A DNA stretch of 64,000 nucleotides from Microvelia longipes (taxonomy: Eukaryota; Arthropoda; Insecta; Hemiptera; Veliidae): positions 12,130,667-12,194,666 of the forward strand of contig JACMZG010001914.1 of the NCBI GenBank assembly GCA_018340805.1, written 5' to 3'. This document shows, piece by piece, positions 56,008 through 64,000 of the stretch (positions within the stretch are counted from its first letter, which is position 1; each line of letters begins with the position of its first letter). Below the pieces are notes generated by a model. The model ran no database searches, was not told where the DNA came from, and saw only the letters and a list, made by a program, of their open reading frames with translations. The position numbers were made by a program, and so were the translations under genes.

Positions 56008-56213
56008 AAAATGCCCGTTTTAGGGTCTTTAGGCCCATCAGGGTATTCACCCTGCGGGAACCACCTCAGGTGGGGTGCATCTACTACACTCAAAGAATTA
56101 AATAAAGTTGGCGAAATCTTTATAATACAAATAAACCAGGGTCTGGGGTTGCAAACCCCAGACCTCCGGTGCCGAAATCGAGTGCCTTTACGATTACGGC
56201 CACGGAGGTAGAT
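56008..56213 (-). mobile_element. tRNA-derived SINE with 12-bp target duplication
   Basis: CCTATATCAGAA flanks it at 55996-56007 and 56214-56225. Read on the minus strand the head is tRNA-like (ACCTCCGTGGCCGTAATCG as the A-box side, GGGGTTTGCAACCCC as the B-box side), followed by a unique body and the conserved 3' block CACCTGAGGTGGTTCCCGCA, GGGTGAATACCCTGATGGGC and GGGCATTTTTT. Length about 206 bp. The T-run at the end could act as a Pol III stop. Confidence 0.82.
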
Positions 56214-56225
56214 CCTATATCAGAA

Positions 56226-57239
56226 TAATTAAGCAATTTATAAACTATCCAGTATTTTATTTTTTTTATTTTCGCGAAGAATGATAATAAAATAATTTAT
56301 TGTTGTTAAAACTGTGTACAACAATAAACAAAACAAAGTTATATATTTATTTATATTTGTTTTTTGCCAATATTATATCTTTGTTTACACTTTTTTGGAA
56401 ACCATTTGCTTGGTTTTATGTTGTTAGTGATATTACGAATTGGTATCTTCTTTTTACTTTATCATCGTTAAATTATAAGGTATGTTAATTGACATAGATT
56501 GCTTCCCTACCTCATACGAATTGGGTAAGCACTGCATTGGCAAAAAAAACACCCACTTTAAACCCCCCACTTAATAGAGAAAAAATTCTCTATCAAAAAC
56601 TGAAAACAAAATAGACAAATTTAGAAGTCAAATAGTTTCAGGTTCTTAAACTTCAAATTAATATCTTGTAAGATTTGATGTTGGAAAAACATATTAAAGG
56701 GGGTGGGTCAAACATTTAAATAATGATGAAGTGTGAGCACGTGTGAGGTAGTGGCGTCATTCCATTAAACATTTCTCTTAATATTTACAGGTAGCGGAGG
56801 TACAAGTGAGTCAGATAGTAAAGGTAGGTGTGGGAGAAGTATGCCAAGACAGTTCCCACGGGGCTAGCAGAGGCTTTAACTCAGTGGCTTCCCTACTGGG
56901 TATCAGTGGCGAGGAGGGGGGAATCAGCGGTCCTTTGTAGAGTATTGCTATGTAGTCAAGTTCCTTTCTCAAGGCCCGTGCCACATTAAACTATCCTTTT
57001 TTTTCATTAACATATTAATACTTTTTTTTGTAACTTACCTTCTTAATACACGTTTATTCAGAAAATTTATAATTTTAATAAGCATGTCGTAGTTTTGCTT
57101 AGTAATGCCCTAAACCACATTTGAATTCATATAATATCATCAAAAGGGTTTATTTTTAATATAACATACATACATAACAACATAACCTAAATTACTTCAT
57201 TAACTTCAACAATCCAAACTATTTATGTTTCTTAATAGA
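56226..57239. other. Stretch without recognised genes
   Basis: A GC-richer patch at 56790-56945 has no recognised content; the rest is AT-rich. Confidence 0.45.
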
Positions 57240-57550
57240 ACCCGTTTAACAACAAATAAAACATAAACAACATAAACATACATCAACAACAAATATAATA
57301 AAAAAATAGTCAAATAAATAAATAAATAATCAATAACAAATAATAATCAATAAATAAATAAACATGAATAATCAATAACAAATAAAATAATATAACAATA
57401 ATTAATAAAAATAGTATATAATATAAAATTAATAGATATAATATAAAAATAATTACAATAAATTAATAGATATAATATAAAAATAATTACAATAAATTAA
57501 TGAAAATAATACTAAAACAAAAAATAAATATAATAAATTAATAAATAAAT
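57240..57550. repeat. A-rich low-complexity AAATAA tract
   Basis: Long run of AATAAATA, AACAAATA and ATAATATA motifs with almost no G. Confidence 0.9.
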
Positions 57551-57699
57551 ACATGTTATCATAATGCTATACTTTTCATCATTATTATGACTTTCTAAAC
57601 GCTTTAAGAAGCCGAAAATCAACTTGTCCTGTTTTTACTAACCTTATAGTATCAAAGGAAACGTTTAAATGTTTGTAGATACTTAATCACTTGATTTTG

Positions 57700-57835
57700 G
57701 CAAGGGGTCCGAGGTTCGTAACCCAAGCTAGTTGTATTTCCAACTTTATTTGATACATAGAAGATATTGAATGAAACCCACCTGAGGTAGTTCCCTTAGG
57801 GTGAATATCCTGATTGCCTTAAAGGCTCTAAAACG
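57700..57835 (+). mobile_element. SINE copy 2 (partial)
   Basis: GGTCCGAGGTTCGTAACCC is the B-box side of the tRNA head; CCCACCTGAGGTAGTTCCCT and TAGGGTGAATATCCTGATTG match the conserved 3' block of the 56008-56213 SINE. No target duplication found. Confidence 0.65.
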
Positions 57836-58367
57836 TGCATATATTTATTTCTTACTTTGTCTTACTGCCCTAACTGCCTAAGTATAGTTTATAGCAAATA
57901 ACTTTATTTCGTAGATACGGGATACTATAAATTCATGGATCGTATTAAGTAAGATAGTTAATAAAGTATAACCTTCTCGACGAACTATTATTTTATAATA
58001 TTTCACTAAATTAAACTTAAATAAAACAGTTTTTTACCAAATGATTTTTCAAATATTATTTTTTAAGTGCATCTTCATTATCATACAATGAAATCACAAT
58101 TTAATTAAATATATTTTTGTTTATAACTTCCCTGTAACCGGAATGAACCTTCACAATAAAACACGCCATGTTTTGGCGGGGTCACTATTGACGTCATCTG
58201 ACTCGATCGACTACACAAATACGGTGCAAGAACCGGATCGTATTAAATGCGTTTGGAATACGATTACTTGTTAAATACGCTGTGTTTACGTAGTAATGAA
58301 CAATATGAAGTGCACCCCAAGTGCGTTAAAGTTAGATCATCGTTATTGTTATATATAATCTATCGTT

Positions 58368-58373
<6 letters not shown>

Positions 58374-58443
<70 letters not shown>

Positions 58444-58509
58444 TATTATATTATATATTTTATTATATTTATATTTTATTTATATATATATATATATATA
58501 TTATATTAT

Positions 58510-58547
<38 letters not shown>

Positions 58548-58558
58548 ATATATTATAC
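58374..58558. repeat. Compound (TA)n tract
   Basis: TATATC and TA repeats with TTATTATATT interruptions, about 185 bp, running directly into an M4 MITE end. Confidence 0.93.
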
Positions 58559-58563
58559 TAGAG

Positions 58564-58858
58564 GGAGAGATATATACTAGAGGGGGCATAGTCCATCTTA
58601 ATGCATTGAGAAGCCAAGCCTGAAACATCATTTAGGGGCTCTGGGTAACCTAAATAACCTTCTAATAAATCAATTGATTTTGGCAATCCCGATCATTATT
58701 GGTTGTGTTTTGATTAGTATTTTTAACGTTCTTTTATATAAGATATTGTAATTTTGTACTGATTATTTCATTATATTTATAAGCAAAGGTGTTCAGGTTA
58801 TTTTTCCGACGTTTTAAAATTTAACCTATAGGGGCACTCTAGTAATAATATCTCTATG
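58564..58858 (+). mobile_element. MITE family M4, copy 5
   Basis: AGAGATATATACTAGAGGGG to CTCTAGTAATAATATCTCTA, with the standard interior (TGAAACATCATTTAGGGGCT, AATCAATTGATTTTGGCAAT, GGTGTTCAGGTTATTTTTCC). Confidence 0.78.
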
Positions 58859-59337
58859 ATTGCTCATTTTAATTTTACAAAATTATCGAAACGTTAAAGG
58901 ACAAAAGAAAATAATAAAAATGTGTATTAATACTTAATTTTAACAAATTGGAAAAACTAACAAGTTCTAAAGCATGTTTCCTCAATACTATTTTTATAAA
59001 TCCATACGTAGTCAATCAGTTTTAAAAGAACTTAATATACTTTTAATGGTTTTAAATATTAATTTCGTGATAAAAAAATGTGTACAATTAAAATCTTAAT
59101 AATATTAAATATTGCTGTAGGAAAAATGATTTATCAGGAATTATACACTTTATTTATATAAGGTCAAAATATTCTATCTATTTTAATTCATCAACAAATA
59201 TGTAGAAACTTTGACTAACAGGTATTATCTCAGCTCTCTAATTTATCCATTTATACGTTCAATTTGGACGTATAGATTTTTACGTTCCACCAATAGCAAT
59301 GTTGGATTTTAAAAAAAAATCTTTTATTTTCGGCTCT
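58859..59337. other. Stretch without recognised features
   Basis: AT-rich; nothing supported. Confidence 0.5.
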
Positions 59338-59541
59338 GGAAGTCTGAGGATCGCGGCACGGGCAGCGACCCAGTTCAGATACGGAACTTAGAACCTCTCT
59401 AAGTTTATATGAATATTATTTGTAACAAACGATTTCATTAACTTTAATTAGTACTTACTTAAGAATAGTGGATAAAACTCACCTGTAGTGGTTCCCCCTG
59501 GGTGAATACTCAGGTGGGTCTAAATGCCCTAAAACTGGCAT
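59338..59541 (+). mobile_element. SINE copy 3 (partial, diverged)
   Basis: ACTCACCTGTAGTGGTTCCC, CCTGGGTGAATACTCAGGTG and CCCTAAAACTGGCATTTT match the SINE 3' block; the head region around 59340-59400 is poorly preserved. Confidence 0.6.
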
Positions 59542-59685
59542 TTTATTTTTTGTGATTCACAGCTGATTTTCTTCGAAACGACCTATTTAATAGCGGTTGA
59601 AATATATTAATAACAACTTTATTCAAAAAAACATTAAGACTTAAACACTATTTAAAAAAATATAGGGATTAACTGACCTTAATGT

Positions 59686-59700
59686 ATATGTATATATATA

Positions 59701-59752
<52 letters not shown>
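59686..59752. repeat. (TA)n microsatellite
   Basis: TATATGTATATATA... about 65 bp. Confidence 0.93.
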
Positions 59753-59753
<1 letters not shown>

Positions 59754-60230
59754 TGAGAAAGATGTTTAATTGAGTATTTAAGTTGAATTGACCTTGTTTG
59801 ATGCACTAGTTGAAAGCTCCGATTTTTTCAGTATTGCATAGCTGGGCTACCTACGCTTCATCGCCAAATTCGTTCGCCTCTTACTAATAAGAAGCTGCTA
59901 ACTACCTACAACTACCTTTATATTTTTGTCCGCAATATAGAATACAATACTTTACTTAATTTTATGTTTAAGAGAATTTTTAATAGAAAATTACGCTTAA
60001 ACAACAACAAAAAAGTATCCGCGAATATTCTTTAATTTAAGTAAATAACCGAATGGAAACACGTTCGTGTTTTTTATTGAAAAAGAAGTACGTAACAAAT
60101 AAAAGTCTTCAGTTATAGATATGATTGACATAAAAAGGAAAAGAAAAAACTATTATGTTCTATAGTATAGTATATAGAAAGGGACTAAAGTGATCTTTAT
60201 TGACTAGATTGACATCGTATTGACACAAAG
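59753..60230. other. Stretch without recognised genes
   Basis: AT-rich; nothing supported. Confidence 0.5.
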
Positions 60231-60260
60231 TTTCACTGCTTTTATACTGGACTTCTTCAG
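60231..60260 (-). ncRNA. Degenerate hammerhead-like core G
   Basis: Minus strand: CTGAAGA, 19 nt, GAAAC, the same spacing as the family C cores, but stem II does not pair well. Probably a relic of another PLE family. Confidence 0.3.
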
Positions 60261-61387
60261 TCTATATATAGTAGACTTTCCTACGTCACATTTTTTACCA
60301 TAGAAATAAGCTAGAGTCATTCTTTTATGAAATCTATTCAAAAGGAAGTAAATATACCGTTCAGCTTGATCTGAGCCTTGTTTCTGTGTTTATTCTTTTG
60401 GTAACAAAGAATTGCAAATTTAAAAAGAATCTCTCAAAAATTGTACAACAGTTGACTGTATTTTGATATAGAATGAATTTAAAGACACTCTACAGGAAAT
60501 AAGACACTGTAAGAAAACGGGGACTGAAAGGAAAATAGGCACTACACAAAAAAAGACACTGAGCAGGAAAAAGGCCTAAACAGGCCTTACGGGGATCTCA
60601 GAAGAAAAAAAATAAATTAATTTTTTTCCAAATCAAGATTTTTTTAAGGCACAAACAAAAATGTATGAAATAGTCGAAATAATTTAATTAAATATTTTTT
60701 TTTAAATTCTAATCTTGTATAAACCATATCAATGATTATGTACAGTATGACATAAGAGAAATAGTGTAAAAAAGTATGAACAGTATGTAATTTTTATCAT
60801 AGATAATACATGATAAAATAGGAGGGGCGATAAAGAGCGTTTAGGAGAAATTAAGTTTGTAATACCGACAAAAAGGGAACCTGGAACTAACCGGCCAAAG
60901 GGCTCTGATTCTATGTTTTTGCACTTCTCTTGTGATTTCTGCTTCTTGGTTTGAAGTAGTATAATAATTATTTTTGTGACATTTATAAGTTATAAATTGT
61001 TTTTTTTTTACTTGTATTGTGATGAATGATCTAAACTCATTTGTACTTCTGTGACTAGTGAACTTCTTCTACATTGGAAAAGTTTAACATGAGTCTATAC
61101 TTAAATGTATTTAAAATCAAAAGGTACATACAAGTCAGTGTTGTGAATTCATTTCACCAATTTGCGTTTTAAATTATTTTATATTTTTCTTATCTTGTTC
61201 CTAAATAGAAAAAGTATAATTTTTTGTGTGCAATCCATAAATACACAATTTTTATAGCCAACTGATTTTAATTAGTTATACTAAACCCGCAGAAAGAGAG
61301 CGCTTTGTTAGCTTACTGTACAAAAGACAAGAGGCCCAGCTAAATTTTTACGTGGGCGGGGGGTCCCCAAATCTGAAGTTCCGCCAC
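60261..61387. other. Stretch without recognised features
   Basis: No supported gene or repeat. Confidence 0.45.
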
Positions 61388-61730
61388 TGTACAAATACAA
61401 TCTTACAAAAAACTATACAAAAGACTTAAGAACTTAAAAATAAACGAAAAAATGAAAAATTACAAGTTATTATAAACGTGTAATAGTTAGTGTAGTTATT
61501 AAAAAGTTGTTTTTGTTTGTAATAACTTGCGATTTTTGATTTTTTTACGTTTTTAAGTCTTTTGTATAGTTTTTGTAAGATTGAATTTTATACTTTGTTG
61601 GTTAGGCACTGATGATGGACTGTTAAGTCTGAAAGCTGGCTCTGTCATTATACTTTAACATCAGTGGAGAGACTTGTTTCTTATTTTTCCTTATATATTT
61701 GGAGTCCACTACTCTATTTTTTATTATGTC
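61388..61730 (+). mobile_element. Family A PLE terminus with foldback 5' part
   Basis: The arms AATCTTACAAAAAACTATAC (about 61391) and GTATAGTTTTTGTAAGATTG (about 61563) form an inverted repeat of about 75 bp. They are followed by a hammerhead and the tail GTGGAGAGACTTG...GGAGTCCACTACTC, as in 12937-13948. No coding part remains. Confidence 0.65.
61605..61646 (+). ncRNA. Hammerhead ribozyme motif A3 (PLE)
   Basis: Stem I GGCA/TGTC, CTGATGA at 61609-61615, stem II GGACT-GTTA-AGTCT, GAAA at 61631-61634, short stem III GCTGGC, and UC before the predicted cut at 61642/61643. Compared with A1/A2, stem II pairs 2 and 3 change A-U to G-C and U-A to A-U, so pairing is kept by double substitutions. 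Confidence 0.78.
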
Positions 61731-61739
61731 TAGAATTGT

Positions 61740-61935
61740 GATTTCCGAATAATAATTTTTACTCAGACGTCATTAATAACTCAACAAAAATGCCTGAAAT
61801 TCATACTTGCGTAAAAATGTTCAGATTCATATGAAGTTTAACTTGGTCATTTATGAGACCAACAAATGTGGTGAGGATAAGCAGCAAATCATCATAAATT
61901 TTAGCTGTCAATTCCCGCGAAACAGCTAAAATTTC
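61740..61935 (+). repeat. Diverged R1-related segment
   Basis: GATTTCCGAATAATAATTTT, TTAATAACTCAACAAAAATG, AAATTCATACTTGCG and AATGTTCAGATTCATATGAA follow the same block order as 2790-2900 of R1 copy 1. Confidence 0.4.
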
Positions 61936-63104
61936 ATTTCAGCTTATAAACATGTCTTAATATTATATAAACTAGTAATGCGTTGCATCAGTAACTCACG
62001 TCAAAAAATGCATATTTGGCCGTCATTTTAAAATTATCGATTATTTTGATAATTTTAATGCATGTTATATATTTTTACCTTTTCTACTCTGCTAGAACTT
62101 TAAAGCGATAAAAAACACGAATTTTTCGCTCAATATTTGTTTTTACATGGTCCGCCATATTGGCTGCTATTTTAAAAATATTGGTCGCACTATAACCAAT
62201 TTAGTATATGTACCGCCGAAGCGAGTACGAATGGACATTAAAAACGAAACAAACAACAACTATAACCAAAAACTATACGACTCTGAAGACTAAATATTAC
62301 TACATGTATACTAATTTTTATTAAAATCGGTTTATTTTACGGCAAGTTATCGTGACACGTACAAACAAACACATGAACACAAACGCTGTCCCAAACTTTT
62401 AAAATGAAAGAATTCACTCAAGTTCGTCCAACAATTAGATCAACACTAAACCACTCACTTTTTAACCAAACCAAATTCCCCTTACCAGCTTTCCAAAAAC
62501 AAAACTGGAGTCCTAATAGTTCACTAGTATAAGCTAGGGCTGACTGGGTAGGATTAGTGTTGTAAAGTGTTAAGTGCAAGCATACAAACAGTACTAGTGG
62601 CGCATTCTCTTGGAAAATTACACTACTCTTTCTTAATTCTTATTGTTTAGACAACAAGTACATAAATAAAAAATCAGGTCTGATTATGCTGTTTCATTTT
62701 TAAATCAAGTAAATAAATTTCATGCTAAATTCTTTATTTATTTTTTAAATTGACCCCTCCTTTATTACATCTCTATAGAAATAGTAATGAAAAAAAATGA
62801 ACCTTCACTTTTTTCATCGACTGCCTAATTTTCATTTAGGACCAACAGAACCAAAGAGATGTGAAGGTCTGTTTGTATGGATGGATTAAAATAATATATA
62901 AACCAAGTTGGGAAACTCCTATAGAAACCTGTGTAAAAAATTCAGAAATGCGGGATCAGCTGATAGCTGACTCAAAAAATAGCTAAATAAAATTGGAATA
63001 ACTGCACATGGGCTTTTTAGGATTTTTATTTTTATTTTTATCATGTTTAACTTAGGTGAGTTTTTTTTTATGTTTTTTAGCGAATTTCTTCATTATTGAG
63101 GTTG
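61936..63104. other. Stretch without recognised genes
   Basis: AT-rich; nothing supported. CCGAAGCGAGTACGAATGG near 62215 echoes the R1 3' region. Confidence 0.45.
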
Positions 63105-63790
63105 TTCGGATGACGGAAGTTGAGGGTGGGAGTGGCGGAATCAGTTCCTATTAGCTTCCTGATAACAAAAAAGTATGTCCGAAAAAAGTTTTATATATAT
63201 ATGTATATAATATATATATATGTATATATAATATATATATATATATATATTATATATGTATGTAAGAGTTTTCTACCCTTTCGTATGGCGAACGATAACT
63301 CTCGAAGGCGTTCTCAAATTGAAACGAAACTTTGCAAATCGCGAGATGTCGAGAGGTTACGAGGCCTATTGTTTATAAAAATATTATGCGTCATCAACCA
63401 AAGTTATGACGTCATGAAAAAAAAAATTTTGAAACTTGAAATGGCTTTAAAACAAGGTATCTCGTATTAAAGTAGACGGCTAGCTGAGTCGATTAAGACC
63501 GATTCAGCTCAATCGACATCACAAATGCGCAAACGGTATACATATTATTATAATGTTGTATATATGTATACGTCTAGGTCAAAGACTCGTACGATATCTG
63601 TTGGGTTCAGTAGTGTTAGAGGGTGGGGATATAGTATAAAAGAGAACCTCTACCTCTTGCTCCATCCTGGTAAGCCTGCTGTCCCAGAGAGACAGGACAA
63701 AATGGCTTCCACTAAACCACGCCGAGCTAAGCAGGCCCGTAAGCGGAAGAACCTCGAAGTAGTCTTTATATGGTCGAAGTCATTCTAAAC
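63105..63790 (+). repeat. R2 copy 2, split by an insertion
   Basis: 63105-63172 and 63596-63760 are the two halves of R2 as seen (inverted) at 12545-12812. About 420 bp, including a (TA)n tract (63192-63257), lies between them. The right half contains TATAAAAG (63636-63643) and a 28-codon frame from 63702; both belong to the repeat, so I do not call a gene. Confidence 0.6.
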
Positions 63791-64000
63791 GATTGCGACC
63801 GGTTTGAGCTCAGTCAGGCAATCTTTAGTGACGGAAACGGCATTTTTTATTTAAAAACTAAAATCATGAATATATTTTTGTTTATAATTGTCGCGGCCGC
63901 CGCTAGGTTTATTTTTATCTATATTGTTTTGTTTTTTTAATGTTTTTGTTTTGGACAACACTGTCAGGGAAGAATTATGTTTGACCTTAGAATAATACTA
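63791..64000. other. Window end, no feature
   Basis: No supported feature. Confidence 0.4.

Noticed and set aside
55993..56211. 72-codon plus-strand open frame
   Set aside because: It lies wholly within the SINE and its target duplication and has no protein signature.
58247..58561. Open frames rich in alternating I and Y across (TA)n tracts (also 21223, 32077, 50967, 51361, 63120)
   Set aside because: They are translations of TA microsatellites and have no coding signal.
63702..63788. Short basic open frame (MASTKPRRAKQARKRKN...) after a TATA-like box
   Set aside because: The same sequence occurs as a noncoding relic at 12545-12812, so both motif and frame belong to a dispersed repeat. No known protein matches.

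Overview
The window looks like a piece of an AT-rich arthropod nuclear genome, most probably an insect. The reasons are spliced genes with GT-AG introns, a Diego/ANKRD6-type planar-polarity gene, an Enhancer-of-split bHLH gene ending in WRPW, and a dense load of Penelope-like elements (PLEs), MITEs, a tRNA-derived SINE, a hAT-like element, a LINE fragment, long (TA)n tracts and minisatellites. I cannot name the order or species from the sequence.

Layout. (1) 1-9,604: the 3' part of a plus-strand gene with seven visible coding exons (ankyrin repeats, a W-S-P-Y-G-C block, a coiled coil, a low-complexity tail). This is a diego/ANKRD6 homologue. Its introns hold a PIF/Harbinger-like MITE, a repeat with a 5S-rRNA-like module, PLE debris, a LINE 3' fragment and a (TA)n tract. 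(2) 9.8-35 kb: no convincing host gene. It holds a 3.4-kb foldback element with an internal 26-bp minisatellite and a PLE inverted dimer nested in one arm, a 29-bp tandem array, a second PLE inverted dimer, a hAT-like element, a 2.2-kb array of 56-bp monomers and a 1.77-kb palindromic element with a 5-bp target duplication. (3) 35.1-39.4 kb: a two-exon E(spl)/HES gene with a TATA promoter, a Su(H) site, a proneural E-box and a candidate autoregulatory site, and possible Brd and K boxes far downstream. (4) 39.4-64 kb: no convincing gene. It holds repeated copies of two MITE families, a SINE with a clear target duplication, more PLE termini, a tRNA-like relic and many (TA)n tracts.

The two host genes act in different developmental pathways: Frizzled/planar cell polarity for diego, and Notch output for E(spl). 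Nothing here links them functionally.

The most interesting layer is a set of at least 17 hammerhead-ribozyme-like cores (CUGANGA, stem II, GAAA) from several repeat families. Three are supported by stem I, stem II, a short stem III, a UH cleavage site and compensatory changes in stem II. Two insertions share one architecture: two 5'-truncated 3' ends joined head to head, a hammerhead near each outer end, and a 12- or 13-bp target duplication. A third insertion is a single truncated copy with an 11-bp duplication. One inverted dimer still carries the C-terminal part of a PLE protein, which ties the ribozymes to Penelope-like elements.
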